The notes: a model not told the origin generated them from the letters alone. Shown: positions 9,530 through 18,386, counted from the first letter of the stretch. The stretch: DNA of 64,000 nt from JBEBVQ01 sp964527735 (GCA_964527735.1 CAZGPG010000003.1:62001-126000); one strand, 5' to 3'. Program-made: numbers and translations.

Positions 9530-9991
9530 TCACAACCCCCACACCTCAATAATCTGCTCCGTGTGATTCTTAGTGTCTACCTTCTCAATGACATGGTCTA
9601 TTTTCCCGGATTCATTGATCAGGAAGGTAGTGCGGTTAGTGCCGAGGAAGGTTTTCCCCATAAATTTTTTCTCACCCCATACCCCATATTTTTCCACGAT
9701 TTCTTTGTCCGTATCCGCCAGCAGGGTAAAAGGCAGCTTATATTTCTCTTCAAATTTCTTGTGACTTTTATCGCTGTCGGTGCTGACCCCCAGTACCACA
9801 ACTCCTTTTTTCTGAATGTCTGAAAAGTTATCCCTGAGGTTGCATGCCTGTGCCGTGCAGCCGGGCGTATCGTCTTTGGGGTAGAAATACAGCGCTACTT
9901 TCTTCCCTTTATAATCACTCAGAGACACGGGGTTACCGTTCTGATCATTTACCGTGAAATCGGGCGCATCTGCGCCGGGTTGCAGTTTCAT
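9530..9991 (-). CDS. bcp: Thioredoxin-dependent peroxiredoxin, Bcp/PrxQ type
   Basis: A 153-residue thiol peroxidase that reduces H2O2 and organic hydroperoxides using thioredoxin. The peroxidatic Cys45 is in DTPGCT and a resolving Cys50 follows in QAC, the CX4C arrangement of the PrxQ/Bcp subgroup. The core (FYPKDDTPGC, VLGVSTDSDKSHKKFEEK, NRTTFLIN) is typical. I start at the ATG of MKLQPGADAPDF; the longer open frame would need a TTG at 10036 and adds 15 residues the family lacks. The gene sits 41 bases after the M23 peptidase gene on the same strand and may share its transcript. Cytoplasmic. Confidence 0.95.
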   Translation of the reverse strand: MKLQPGADAPDFTVNDQNGNPVSLSDYKGKKVALYFYPKDDTPGCTAQACNLRDNFSDIQKKGVVVLGVSTDSDKSHKKFEEKYKLPFTLLADTDKEIVEKYGVWGEKKFMGKTFLGTNRTTFLINESGKIDHVIEKVDTKNHTEQIIEVWGL

Positions 9992-10032
9992 ACAATTTAG
10001 TTTTAAGCATTTACAATCTACATATTCACCTG

Positions 10033-11751
10033 TCAACGCACAAAAGGATAAGATAAAACAGCCATGTTCCCGTTTTCATCTGTTGCAATGACTTCCAGCG
10101 TATGTTTGCCTTTCGGGCAATGTTCATCAAACTTATAGAAAAAATCATTCCCCCTCTGTTGAAAAAGCAGCCATCGACCATTGAGTGTGGCACGGAAGCT
10201 TTGCACGCTGGTCATATTGTCGGTGGCCCGGAAGCGGATCTCCCTGACTGCCGACAGGTTGTTGTTATTGCCATTCAGTGAAATAATCCGCGGAGGAATG
10301 GTATCTGCTGCGAGCCGGTAAGTGCCAAAGCTGCGTACCGGTTTTTTATACCAGCCATTCTGATCTTTCTCTGCTGCCGTTCCTGTTTCTTTTTTTCCAT
10401 CGTGATACAACAGCACGATCTTATCCTGAAGACTGAAAGGTATGGGTCTGGAGGGTTTGATCTTCAAATCAAAGAAGCTGTGCACCGGTGTTGCCGCATC
10501 ATGCACTCTGAAGCGGTCTGAATAGCTATTGGCGTCTGTTTTTTTATCCAGTTCAAAACAAATATCTGTGTAAAGGGCATCAGCATCCAGGGTCAGCGAA
10601 AGGTTGTTTGTCTCAAGTTGGTTCATCTTGCCAACGCGAAACAAAGTATTGCAGTTGCCGGTTGCAGCAAGCCGGTGTGTGCTGTCGGCACGGATAAAGA
10701 ATCGTACATAGCTATGGTTGTTATACACGTCTGCAATCACGATCCGTATTTCCTGTATTTCTTTCGATAAGGGTTTAAGCTGCCCCTGCAATGCGTTCAG
10801 CGTATCGTAAATCCGGTGCAGCTGGTTGCCCGGCAGCCGGAAGAAGCATTGGATCCAGTTTCGTTTTTCATACCTTGTTTTATAGTCCGTATAAGCGTGC
10901 AGATAGCGGGTTTCGTGATATCCGATATCATCCAGCCGGATACGCGATTGCAATGCGCCGCCCTGATATAGCTCTGCAGTATAGAACCCCAGGGTATTGG
11001 TGCTGCCGTCCATGAAATCGTTTACTTCGATACCAATGCCGGTTTCAGAATCCGGATGTACTACAATGGTATCGCTGCTTGCGGGTACATAATGATCGCC
11101 GGTTTTTTTGAGTGGGACCAATCGGGGCGCCTGCCGGTAGATATTCGTGACAGGTGCTTCGTATATCGCGAGTCTCAGCGGAACCGGCGGGCGGTTGTCT
11201 GTAATGGTGAATCCAAAAAGCTGGGGATTCAGCGGATGTTCTGTTTCTGTGTTGCGTATCTCAAAATGGAGGTGTGGCCCGGCAGAGCCACCGGTGTTGC
11301 CGCTCCATGCGATCTGCTCACCTTTTTTAACGGGGAACTGACCGGGAGAAAGCGTGATGTCTGTTTCCCAGCTTTCCTGTTCGTATTGTTGTTGCCTCAG
11401 ATATTTCTGCATGGCCGGAGAGAAATCATTCAGATGGGCATAAAGCGTGGTATACCCGTTGGGGTGGTCAATGTACAGCGCATGACCGAAGCCGCCTTTT
11501 GAAGTGCGCATCCGTGATATGTATCCATCTGCTGCTGCATAGACCGGCAGGTTTTCCCTTCCTTGCGTTTTGATATCAATACCGCTGTGGAAATGCCCGG
11601 GCCGGCATTCGCCAAAGTTGCCGGCCAGCATGACCGGTATATCCAACGGATTGCGGAAATAATCTTGCGGGTAGGCAGGTACGGATAGATCAGTCTGTGC
11701 GCTACAGTGAAGAATAAACAGGGAAAACAAACATGTAGCCAGATATTTCAT
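10033..11751 (-). CDS. M23 family (LytM-type) metallopeptidase with large C-terminal extension
   Basis: The 572-residue protein has a signal peptide ending CSAQ and a LytM/M23 domain at about residues 35-180. Its zinc ligands are visible: His55 and Asp59 in HFHSGID, and His160/His162 in HLHFE. Such enzymes cut peptide bridges of peptidoglycan in the periplasm. The remaining ~380 residues are beta-rich, with no domain I can name; a region ending YRLAADTIPPRIISL, then a final Ig-like module (EVIATDENGNMAVLSYPFV), suggests stacked beta domains. This architecture is common in Bacteroidota and may adapt the enzyme to a partner. A perfect -7 box (TATCTTTG) lies 7 bases before the ATG. Confidence 0.9.
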   Translation of the reverse strand: MKYLATCLFSLFILHCSAQTDLSVPAYPQDYFRNPLDIPVMLAGNFGECRPGHFHSGIDIKTQGRENLPVYAAADGYISRMRTSKGGFGHALYIDHPNGYTTLYAHLNDFSPAMQKYLRQQQYEQESWETDITLSPGQFPVKKGEQIAWSGNTGGSAGPHLHFEIRNTETEHPLNPQLFGFTITDNRPPVPLRLAIYEAPVTNIYRQAPRLVPLKKTGDHYVPASSDTIVVHPDSETGIGIEVNDFMDGSTNTLGFYTAELYQGGALQSRIRLDDIGYHETRYLHAYTDYKTRYEKRNWIQCFFRLPGNQLHRIYDTLNALQGQLKPLSKEIQEIRIVIADVYNNHSYVRFFIRADSTHRLAATGNCNTLFRVGKMNQLETNNLSLTLDADALYTDICFELDKKTDANSYSDRFRVHDAATPVHSFFDLKIKPSRPIPFSLQDKIVLLYHDGKKETGTAAEKDQNGWYKKPVRSFGTYRLAADTIPPRIISLNGNNNNLSAVREIRFRATDNMTSVQSFRATLNGRWLLFQQRGNDFFYKFDEHCPKGKHTLEVIATDENGNMAVLSYPFVR

Positions 11752-11758
11752 AGGTTCA

Positions 11759-11766
11759 CAAAGATA
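11759..11766 (-). promoter_or_regulatory. -7 box of the M23 peptidase gene
   Basis: TATCTTTG on the minus strand, a full match to the Bacteroidota TAnnTTTG element. No clear -33 TTG at 19-20 bases. Confidence 0.5.
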
Positions 11767-11846
11767 ACTTAGTGTTCAATAACCAGAAATAAACCGATTC
11801 GGAACATATCAGGTAATAGTAAGACATCCCCATCAAAAAATAGCTG

Positions 11847-11854
11847 TAAATTTG
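11847..11854 (+). promoter_or_regulatory. -7 box of the small membrane protein gene
   Basis: TAAATTTG matches TAnnTTTG and lies 10 bases before the ATG at 11865. Confidence 0.5.
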
Positions 11855-11864
11855 CGTCTTCTTT

Positions 11865-12050
11865 ATGGAACAAAATACGAAAGATATTTCATCTCAGGAG
11901 CCTGAAGCGCCAAAATCAGGAAAGGAACGTATGATACGCTGGCTAAAACGTATTGGTGTCGGCGGCTTTATTTTCTTTACGGTTAAGGGACTTATCTGGC
12001 TGGCTGTTTTTTACGGCGGATTCCGCTTTCTGGGCTGCAGCGAAGGTTAA
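11865..12050 (+). CDS. Small single-pass membrane protein (61 aa), unknown function
   Basis: The 61-residue product has a hydrophilic, acidic N-terminus, a basic patch (KERMIRWLKR) and one membrane segment (GGFIFFTVKGLIWLAVFYGGF). Short proteins with this KGLIWL-type helix are frequent in Bacteroidota, but I know of no function for them. The -7 box 10 bases before the ATG supports expression as a separate gene. Its stop codon overlaps the last bases of recO (convergent, 4-base overlap), so there is no room for a terminator between them. Confidence 0.7.
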   Translation: MEQNTKDISSQEPEAPKSGKERMIRWLKRIGVGGFIFFTVKGLIWLAVFYGGFRFLGCSEG

Positions 12051-12781
12051 TGCAGCACAGCTTGCAATACGTGAAGCGACCGGATGCTACCCATATGCTG
12101 GGTATGGTTCTGCAGGAACGATACATACCATTCTATCAGAGGGAACCGCGTAGCTGCATTCATAGCTATTTTACCAAGATCTTCCAGGCGCTCTGTGCGT
12201 ATCAGTTGACTGAGTGCCTCTGCAGCATGTTTTTCTACAAATGAGTGTAAGGCAGGTGGGTTTGCCGTAAAAGCCCCTTCGTGCAGGTTGAGAAACGGAG
12301 TGGTCTCTGAGTACGATCCACGTATTTCATACCCCAGCCGCTGGCTGCATTGTGCCAGGAAATACAAAGGAAAATTGGCGATTTCCGGTGTGCTCATGGC
12401 ATCGAGCTGCACAAAATAACCCAGAGCCATATCAAAGAGTTCCGGTTGGGGGGCTTGTTCCGGTAGCAGGCGCAGCAGCAGCTCGGCCGAAAAGAGCGCA
12501 ATACTGTTACGGACAATGTCTTCCTGGAGCCGGCGATAAACGTGTGCGAATTGCATATCCCGGATACGGTGGAGATTCCCCTGTGGCTTCTGATACACGA
12601 CAATATCCAGCAAAGATGCAGGTTGAAGCAGGACGGCCTTATTGCTCTTCGATCGTGCACTTCGTACACCCTGTACCATGAATGATTGAACACCGTTGTC
12701 GTGGGTAAACAGGGTGCTGATCAGGCTGCTTTCCCCGTATTTTACCGAGCGTAGCACGATGGCTTTGGTTGTCGTCAACAT
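12047..12781 (-). CDS. recO: DNA repair protein RecO
   Basis: The 244-residue protein aligns with RecO over its full length: an N-terminal OB fold (TTKAIVLRSVKYGESSLISTLFT, then GVQSFMVQGVR) and an all-helical C-terminal domain (ALFSAELLLRLLPE). RecO works with RecR to load RecA on SSB-coated single-stranded DNA in the RecF pathway. The CxxC zinc motif found in some RecO proteins is absent, as is common in Bacteroidota. Upstream lies a REPIN-like pair separating it from bshB1, and no canonical -7 box was found in that gap, so recO may be co-transcribed with bshB1. Confidence 0.93.
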   Translation of the reverse strand: MLTTTKAIVLRSVKYGESSLISTLFTHDNGVQSFMVQGVRSARSKSNKAVLLQPASLLDIVVYQKPQGNLHRIRDMQFAHVYRRLQEDIVRNSIALFSAELLLRLLPEQAPQPELFDMALGYFVQLDAMSTPEIANFPLYFLAQCSQRLGYEIRGSYSETTPFLNLHEGAFTANPPALHSFVEKHAAEALSQLIRTERLEDLGKIAMNAATRFPLIEWYVSFLQNHTQHMGSIRSLHVLQAVLH

Positions 12782-12795
12782 AATCAGGGATGAAC

Positions 12796-12893
12796 GTAGG
12801 GGCGAATAATCATTCGCCCAAACTAATGCAATTTTTGTGTTTTTAATTTTTTTGATGGTTTATATGGGTGGGCGAATGATTATTCGCCCCTAC
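12796..12893. repeat. REPIN-like pair, copy B: perfect 25-bp inverted repeat
   Basis: Arms at 12796-12820 and 12869-12893 are exact reverse complements over 25 bp, separated by 48 bp of A/T-rich sequence. Each arm is itself a hairpin (stem GGGCGAAT / ATTCGCCC, tetraloop) ending in GGGGATGC-type flank read as CCCCTAC. The right arm contains the TAG stop codon of bshB1 (12890-12892). Two REP units in inverted order with a short spacer is the layout of REPINs, which RAYT transposases are known to mobilise in other bacteria. Confidence 0.75.
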
Positions 12894-13621
12894 GAGCGCT
12901 CCGGATAAACTAATTGATCCAGGTCTGCGATGCCGGGAATATTTTCGCAGATAAATCCTTCACCGTATTTTGTGCCGATCTGTTTCCCCAGTAATGCTTC
13001 CCGGTATTCGATTTGCTTGAGAAAATCGGGTGTAGAGATGTACGTAACCGGTTCGTCTGCCCCGGAGCTGAAGAACTGGCTTTTATAGCAGCGAATAGCT
13101 TCCATTTTCTTGCTAAAACTGTCGCTGATATCGACGATCAGGGTAGGCGTGAGCCGGCGGTCCTGGATCATATGAAAGATGCGTTTGGGCCGCCAGGGCT
13201 CTTGCGGGTCGCCGTCTGCTTCTGTCTCTATTTTTCGCAAGCCGGCCAGGAAACAGGCATCGACGATCAACCGGCTTCCGCGTCCGTGGTCGGGGTGGCG
13301 GTCGGAAGGAGCGTTGGCAATCACGATCTCAGGTTTGTATTTCCGGATATAGCTGATCAGTTTCCGTTGATTCGTTTCATCGTTACGGAAAAATCCATCA
13401 GCCATTTGGGCATTTTCACGGACAGCAACACCCATGACTGCGGCCGCAGCATTTGCCTCTTCATAACGCTCTGCTACTGAGCCCCGGGTACCCAGTTCGC
13501 CCTCCGTCAGATCGATAATACCAATTGCCTGCCCTTTGGCGGCGTGCTTGATCAACGTGCCTGCGCATCCCAGTTCTATATCATCCGGATGGGCAGCAAT
13601 CGCGAGTATGTGCAGTTTCAT
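12890..13621 (-). CDS. bshB1: Bacillithiol biosynthesis deacetylase BshB1 (PIG-L family)
   Basis: A 243-residue zinc-dependent de-N-acetylase of the PIG-L/LmbE family. The AHPDD motif (residues 10-14), the RHPDHGRG segment and the NAPSDRHPDH context are typical of BshB1, which removes acetate from GlcNAc-malate, the second step of bacillithiol synthesis. This implies bacillithiol as a low-molecular-weight thiol, with bshA and bshC elsewhere. The start is the ATG of MKLHILAIAAHPDD; the open frame extends four codons to a TTG, but a TATTTTTG -7 box overlaps that extension. The last codon and stop lie at or inside a REP-like arm. Confidence 0.93.
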   Translation of the reverse strand: MKLHILAIAAHPDDIELGCAGTLIKHAAKGQAIGIIDLTEGELGTRGSVAERYEEANAAAAVMGVAVRENAQMADGFFRNDETNQRKLISYIRKYKPEIVIANAPSDRHPDHGRGSRLIVDACFLAGLRKIETEADGDPQEPWRPKRIFHMIQDRRLTPTLIVDISDSFSKKMEAIRCYKSQFFSSGADEPVTYISTPDFLKQIEYREALLGKQIGTKYGEGFICENIPGIADLDQLVYPERS

Positions 13622-13630
13622 AGGCTGGTA

Positions 13631-13638
13631 CAAAAATA
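13631..13638 (-). promoter_or_regulatory. -7 box of bshB1
   Basis: TATTTTTG on the minus strand, full match to TAnnTTTG, 9 bases before the ATG at 13621. It decides the start codon. Confidence 0.5.
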
Positions 13639-13731
13639 AACAGAAATTAAGGGATAAATGGCCTGTCTATATTCGAAGAACACATGATGGCATAACTTTT
13701 TTAGTTGTCTTTGAGTCTAAAATTCGTACTT

Positions 13732-13887
13732 ATGAGGTCTATATTGTATTTGATCGCGTTAATAATGATCATCGGCTGGTTGCTGGGGGCATTTGTCTGG
13801 ACGGCCGGTAAGCTGATCCACATATTACTGGTATTGGCTGTTATCTCGTTGCTACTGGGGTTAATAGGCGGGAGAAGAGCGGATTAG
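13732..13887 (+). CDS. Small two-helix membrane protein, lmo0937 type (51 aa)
   Basis: The 51-residue protein is almost entirely hydrophobic: two helices split by VWTAGKLIHI, ending in a basic GGRRAD tail. The pattern (WLLG, then a helix with GKLIHILLVLAVI) resembles the lmo0937 family of tiny membrane proteins, often stress-linked in other bacteria; the function is not established. I start at the ATG at 13732; the longer frame uses a doubtful upstream start. It stands alone between bshB1 and dnaX. Confidence 0.75.
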   Translation: MRSILYLIALIMIIGWLLGAFVWTAGKLIHILLVLAVISLLLGLIGGRRAD

Positions 13888-13958
13888 CAATTATATCGGC
13901 AGCCTCCGTGTGGTCGTTTGTACGTGTAGGAAAATGTAGCAGAACCGGTAATTTTCAT

Positions 13959-13966
13959 TAGGTTTG
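13959..13966 (+). promoter_or_regulatory. -7 box of dnaX
   Basis: TAGGTTTG, full match to TAnnTTTG, 26 bases before the ATG at 13993. It overlaps the GTG at 13966 that would begin a longer frame, so that start is unlikely. Confidence 0.55.
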
Positions 13967-13992
13967 TGCCTTTACAATTCCGTTGGCACCAG

Positions 13993-15789
13993 ATGTCTGA
14001 AAATTATATTGTATCCGCGCGGAAATACCGGCCGCAGACTTTCGACACGGTAGTGGGGCAGGAGCATATTACCACTACGCTAAAGAATGCTATCCGTAAT
14101 CAGCACCTGGCTCATGCCTATCTGTTTTGCGGGCCGCGTGGCGTAGGTAAAACTACCTGCGCGCGCATTCTGGCACGTACGATCAATTGCGAAAGCCCCA
14201 CCGCCGAAACCGAAGCCTGTGGCGTATGCCGCACCTGCCGCTCATTCCAGGACAATACATCGTTTAACATCTTTGAGCTGGACGCGGCCAGCAATAATTC
14301 TGTGGATGATATACGCAATCTGACAGACCAGGTCCGGTTTGCACCGCAGCAGGGGCGCTACAAGATATATATTATAGATGAGGTGCATATGCTGAGCGCC
14401 GCGGCTTTCAATGCGTTTCTCAAAACACTGGAAGAGCCACCGCCCTATGCCATCTTTATTCTTGCAACCACCGAAAAGCACCGGATACTCCCCACGATCC
14501 TGAGCCGCTGCCAGATCTTCGATTTCAAACGGATCACCACCGGGGATATTACTACACATCTCCAGGGTATTATACAAAAAGAAGGACAGCAGGCCGACGA
14601 GGCCGCCCTGCATGTGATTGCCCAGAAGAGCGAAGGTTGCATGCGTGATGCGCTCTCCATGCTCGACCGTATATCAGGTTTTACCAACGGCGTGCTGACG
14701 TATGGCAATACCATGGAGCACCTCAATCTCCTGGATGCAGACTTTTACTTCCGCCTCACAGATCATATGCTGGCGCAGGACGTAAGCGCTACCCTCCTGG
14801 CGCTCGACCAGGTGCTGGAAAAAGGGTTTGAAGGCGACGTGATATTGGGCGGACTGGCAGAACATGTACGCAACCTGCTTTTGTGCAAGGATAAGCGTAT
14901 GGCTAAACTGCTCGACGTACCCAATGACCACAAGCCGGTTTATTTTGAAAAGGCAAACCAGGCGCCGCCCGCCTTTGTGCTTTCTGCACTGAACGTGATA
15001 CACGAAGCGGAACTGGCGTATAAAAACGCCGCCAACAAGCGGCTGCATGTAGAACTTTGTCTGATCCGGCTGTGTTATTTATTACAGGCGATACAACCGG
15101 GCAGTACAGCACCGGACGAAAAAAAAAAGACCAGTGAATTAGCCGCTCCATCTGACCGGGTCGCTCCGCCGCCTGTAACTGCAACGGTACAGGCGCCGCC
15201 ATCCGGACCACGTGTACAGGAAGGACCACCACAGCCTGCGCCCGTTGCGCAACCAGCGCCGGCACCCGCTGCGTCTCTTGTCCCACCGCCTGCGAAACCC
15301 ACAGAAGTGCCGCCTGCATCGCCCGCGTCCGGAGGCGGGCGCCGGATCACAAAGAATCTTCTGGAAGATCTGGATGACCTCAGCGTTGCACCGGATACCC
15401 ATACTGAGATAACGGAGCTTACTCCCGAACGTGCAGCGGATCTTTTTGCCCGATACCGGCAGGAAGCGCAGGCGCAGGATAAAAGCATTCTGTATGCCCA
15501 GCTCAACATGATGAGCCTTGAATTGCATCCGCCCGATGAGGTTCGTATCATATCACCAACGGAAATGACCAACGAGTATGCCTTGAATAACCGGAACGAT
15601 ATGATTGATTTTTTCAGCCGCCATACCGGTATGATGGTACGCGTCACCACTGAAGTGCGCCAGGACGCCACCGGCCAGTCAGAGCAAAAAATGGTTTTGA
15701 GCAAGCCGGAGCTGTATGAAGCGCTGGCGAATAAAAATCCATACCTCGCAGCACTTAAAGATGGCCTCAACCTGCAGATCGATTACTAA
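13993..15789 (+). CDS. dnaX: DNA polymerase III subunit gamma/tau
   Basis: The 598-residue clamp-loader ATPase starts at MSENYIVSARKYRPQTF. The AAA+ module is complete: Walker A GPRGVGKTT, the four-cysteine zinc site in the stretch from CES to CRTCRS, Walker B with DEVHMLS, and the sensor TTEKHRILPTILSRC. Domain III follows, then a Pro/Ala-rich linker from about residue 375 to 450 and a C-terminal domain that would contact other replisome parts (tau-like). A run of nine A residues near 15120 in a K-rich stretch is a possible site for programmed frameshifting, which yields gamma in other species; this is inference. The gene stands alone with its own -7 box. Confidence 0.95.
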   Translation: MSENYIVSARKYRPQTFDTVVGQEHITTTLKNAIRNQHLAHAYLFCGPRGVGKTTCARILARTINCESPTAETEACGVCRTCRSFQDNTSFNIFELDAASNNSVDDIRNLTDQVRFAPQQGRYKIYIIDEVHMLSAAAFNAFLKTLEEPPPYAIFILATTEKHRILPTILSRCQIFDFKRITTGDITTHLQGIIQKEGQQADEAALHVIAQKSEGCMRDALSMLDRISGFTNGVLTYGNTMEHLNLLDADFYFRLTDHMLAQDVSATLLALDQVLEKGFEGDVILGGLAEHVRNLLLCKDKRMAKLLDVPNDHKPVYFEKANQAPPAFVLSALNVIHEAELAYKNAANKRLHVELCLIRLCYLLQAIQPGSTAPDEKKKTSELAAPSDRVAPPPVTATVQAPPSGPRVQEGPPQPAPVAQPAPAPAASLVPPPAKPTEVPPASPASGGGRRITKNLLEDLDDLSVAPDTHTEITELTPERAADLFARYRQEAQAQDKSILYAQLNMMSLELHPPDEVRIISPTEMTNEYALNNRNDMIDFFSRHTGMMVRVTTEVRQDATGQSEQKMVLSKPELYEALANKNPYLAALKDGLNLQIDY

Positions 15790-15792
15790 GGT

Positions 15793-15895
15793 AATTTTGA
15801 AATTTTGTAAATGAGCCAATGAAACATGGCAGGTACAATAAATAACATGGACATTTTCAAATTAGCATATTCTCAAATTTTCAAATAATTCTGCC
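15793..15895. repeat. AT-rich intergenic repeat with CAAATTTTCAAAT motifs
   Basis: The gap between dnaX and the Omp85-type gene is filled by A/T-rich sequence: TAATTTTGAAATTTTG on the left and CAAATTTTCAAAT on the right are rough inverted copies. Bases 15844-15862 (starting AACATGGACATTTTC) recur exactly, inverted, at 47269-47287, where the same TTTTCAAAT blocks follow. It is a dispersed intergenic repeat of unknown role. Confidence 0.5.
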
Positions 15896-15907
15896 TAACC
15901 GGGCCAG

Positions 15908-17323
15908 ATGAATTGCTGCACCTGTTTCATACCACTACTATTACTGGCCCTGATAACGACACACAGGGGATACGCACAGGTATCGAAAGAACACAACCTC
16001 CCCGTTCAGGTGTTTGAAAAACAAACAGTAACCAACATTATTATATCCGGTAATAAGCGTACCCGGCCCGAGATCATACGGCGGGAAATGAGCGTGCAGG
16101 CGGGCCAGCAGGTGATCGCTGATTCTATGCAATTCCTGATCCACCAGAACCAGCTTAGGATATTTAACACCGCCTTGTTTAATGAAGTATTGATTGATAC
16201 CATCAGGACCGGTATCTACACGATGATCTGGCATGTACAGGTAAAGGAGCGCTGGTATATCTGGCCGGAGTTTTCCTTTGCGCTGGCAGACCGGAATTTT
16301 AATGTATGGTGGACGGAACAAAACAGGGATTTGCGTCGGGCTAATATCGGTCTCACGGTGAAAGACCGGAATTTTCGCGGCAATATGGAAGAAGCGGGCT
16401 TTACTGCCCAGGTGGGGTATACCCAGCAGTTTTCCCTGAACTATGCCCGGCCTTATGTTGATAAAAAGCAGCGACATGGTTTCGGCTTTTCCGTACATAG
16501 CGGATACAATCATGAAATATTTTTCCGTACCGACAGTAATAAGCTGGAATTTGCCAAAACTCAGTCGACGCCTATCTTTCGGAGATTCGATGCCACCTTG
16601 TTTTACACATACAGACCGGGCTATGCCACGCGGCATGTCTTTCTGCTTGCATACCGCAGCCACCGGATACATGATACGGTACTTACACTAAATCCCGGTT
16701 ATTATGAAAATGGCAGTAATGCACTGCGTATGGCTGAACTGCATTACCGGTTTGATGTCAATGGAGTAGACAACTGGAATTACCCGCTTACCGGCTACAA
16801 GCTGGTTTCCAGTTCTGTGATCCGTACCGGGATTACGGGGATGCGTTTTCAGGCGCTTACACATGTGGAAGCAGGCGTTTTCCGCAACCCGCTTCCCAAA
16901 TGGTACGTTACATCGATCTTTCGCGGGCAGGCAAGCTCACCTGAAAACCAGCCGTATATACTGCGGAGTGGTATGGGTAATAACTCCGACTATGTACGCG
17001 GATATGAGTATTATGTGATCGATGGAGCACATTATGGTATCCTGCGCCTCAACCTGAAAAGAGAGCTGCTCAACAAAACTTTTCGCAACTTACCGATACC
17101 CTACCTGCCCAGCATACCGGTACGCATCTATCCTAAAATATTTGCAGATGCGGGTTATGCCCGTAACCGCTACCCGGGAAACAGTTTTCTGAACGACCGT
17201 ATGTTATATGCCGCCGGCGCCGGTGTGGATATCATTACTGCCTACGATATGAAATTCCGGTTGGAATATACCTGGAACCATTTGGGGCAGGCCGCTTTTT
17301 ACATCCATATGCGCAGTGAATAG
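15908..17323 (+). CDS. BamA/TamA (Omp85) family outer membrane protein
   Basis: The 471-residue protein has a signal peptide (cleavage near GYAQ), one clear POTRA-like domain (VTNIIISGNKRTRPEIIRREM, residues about 38-120) and a C-terminal 16-strand-type barrel rich in alternating aromatic strands (YARPYVDKKQRHGFGFSVHSG; WNHLGQAAFYIHMRSE at the end). One POTRA plus barrel is shorter than BamA itself, so it is probably a specialised Omp85 member that inserts or secretes a partner. No partner gene is adjacent; the M48 lipoprotein downstream is separated by 255 bp. A hairpin (ACCGTC / GACGGT at 17347-17365) follows its stop. Confidence 0.85.
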   Translation: MNCCTCFIPLLLLALITTHRGYAQVSKEHNLPVQVFEKQTVTNIIISGNKRTRPEIIRREMSVQAGQQVIADSMQFLIHQNQLRIFNTALFNEVLIDTIRTGIYTMIWHVQVKERWYIWPEFSFALADRNFNVWWTEQNRDLRRANIGLTVKDRNFRGNMEEAGFTAQVGYTQQFSLNYARPYVDKKQRHGFGFSVHSGYNHEIFFRTDSNKLEFAKTQSTPIFRRFDATLFYTYRPGYATRHVFLLAYRSHRIHDTVLTLNPGYYENGSNALRMAELHYRFDVNGVDNWNYPLTGYKLVSSSVIRTGITGMRFQALTHVEAGVFRNPLPKWYVTSIFRGQASSPENQPYILRSGMGNNSDYVRGYEYYVIDGAHYGILRLNLKRELLNKTFRNLPIPYLPSIPVRIYPKIFADAGYARNRYPGNSFLNDRMLYAAGAGVDIITAYDMKFRLEYTWNHLGQAAFYIHMRSE

Positions 17324-17346
17324 ATCCGGTTTAATCGTACTCAGTA

Positions 17347-17387
17347 ACCGTCATTAAAAGACGGTCATTGAGCTTATCGAAATGAAC
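17347..17387. repeat. Hairpin plus dispersed-type palindrome after the Omp85 gene
   Basis: A 6-bp stem (ACCGTC / GACGGT) with a 7-base loop is followed at once by an imperfect palindrome (GTCATT, GAGCTTATCGA, AATGAAC). The second part resembles, from memory, a motif repeated in many bacterial genomes (GTCATTGAGCTTGTCGAAATGAC class); only one copy is in this window. The rest of the 255-bp gap up to 17578 shows nothing else I can name. Confidence 0.4.
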
Positions 17388-17578
17388 ATCTTGCAAATGC
17401 CATATGACAATTGGAATTGTACCCTTTAATTGATGAGTTATATAACAATATCTGGAAACAGTGTATTTTCCGGTCTTGGCAGTATTTTTGCTGGCAAGAA
17501 CTTTGTTCTGACATTGGGAACTACTGTTTATCTGTGTCCGGCTGGAAGGCCGGTTCATTCATGCTTAATAAATCAATT

Positions 17579-18385
17579 ATGATTAAGAAACTGACTTTAT
17601 ATTTTCTGGCATCCGTTTGTTTATTTGCTGCGGGATGTAAAAAGAAAGATGGCGGCGGCCTGAATCTTTTCACACTTGAAGATGAAAAAACCCTCGGACT
17701 GCAAACAAAGGCGCAGATAGAGAATGATCCCGCGCAATTCCCGGTCCTTCCCCGTTCGTCTTATCCTGAAGCTTATGCCTACCTTGATGCGATGCGCGAT
17801 GACATCCTGAACAGCGGCAAGGTGACTTACAAAAATGAATTTGCCTGGGAGCTTTATATTGTTCACAAGGATGATGTGCTCAACGCTTTTTGTACGCCAG
17901 GTGGATATATTTATATCTATACCGGGCTGATCAAATACCTTGATGATAAATCGTCACTCGCTGGTGTGCTGGGGCACGAAATTGCCCATGCCGACCGGCG
18001 TCATTCCACCAAGCAGATGACCAAAGCCTATGGCATGCAAACCCTGCTGGATGTGGCTTTGGGAAACAATCAGGGATTGGTGACCCAGATCACTTCCGAA
18101 TTGATCAATCTGAAGTTCAGCCGTACCGATGAATCGGATGCGGACAAATATTCTGTCACATACCTCTGCCCGACAAAATACAAGGCAAGCGGTGCTGCCA
18201 GCTTTTTCGAGAAGATAAACGCAGACGGTGGATCCGGGGTACCTGCATTTCTCAGTACGCATCCCAACCCCGATAACCGGGTCGGTAATATCAATGCAGA
18301 AGCCGCCAGCCAGGGATGCTCAACGACCATCAGCAGTACGGAAGAGGTGGACGGTTATCAGGCGTTTAAGGCGATGTTGCCCTGA
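17579..18385 (+). CDS. M48 family zinc metallopeptidase lipoprotein
   Basis: The 268-residue protein starts with a lipoprotein signal (MIKKLTLYFLASVCLFAAGC), so it should be lipid-anchored in the periplasm. The M48 core has HEIAH (zinc ligands and catalytic Glu) preceded by the GGYIYIYTGLIKYL segment, and the third ligand Glu in DESDADKYS. The tail STHPNPDNRVGNI is the usual end of the BepA/LoiP-like periplasmic peptidases, which degrade misassembled outer-membrane proteins. That fits with an Omp85 gene upstream, but the link is inference. The ATG at 17561 (six codons earlier) is an alternative start. The stop is followed within two bases by a transposase remnant. Confidence 0.92.
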   Translation: MIKKLTLYFLASVCLFAAGCKKKDGGGLNLFTLEDEKTLGLQTKAQIENDPAQFPVLPRSSYPEAYAYLDAMRDDILNSGKVTYKNEFAWELYIVHKDDVLNAFCTPGGYIYIYTGLIKYLDDKSSLAGVLGHEIAHADRRHSTKQMTKAYGMQTLLDVALGNNQGLVTQITSELINLKFSRTDESDADKYSVTYLCPTKYKASGAASFFEKINADGGSGVPAFLSTHPNPDNRVGNINAEAASQGCSTTISSTEEVDGYQAFKAMLP

Positions 18386-18386
18386 T

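Noticed and set aside
13966..13992. Earlier GTG for dnaX
   Set aside because: It overlaps the -7 box; the ATG at 13993 gives the normal DnaX N-terminus.
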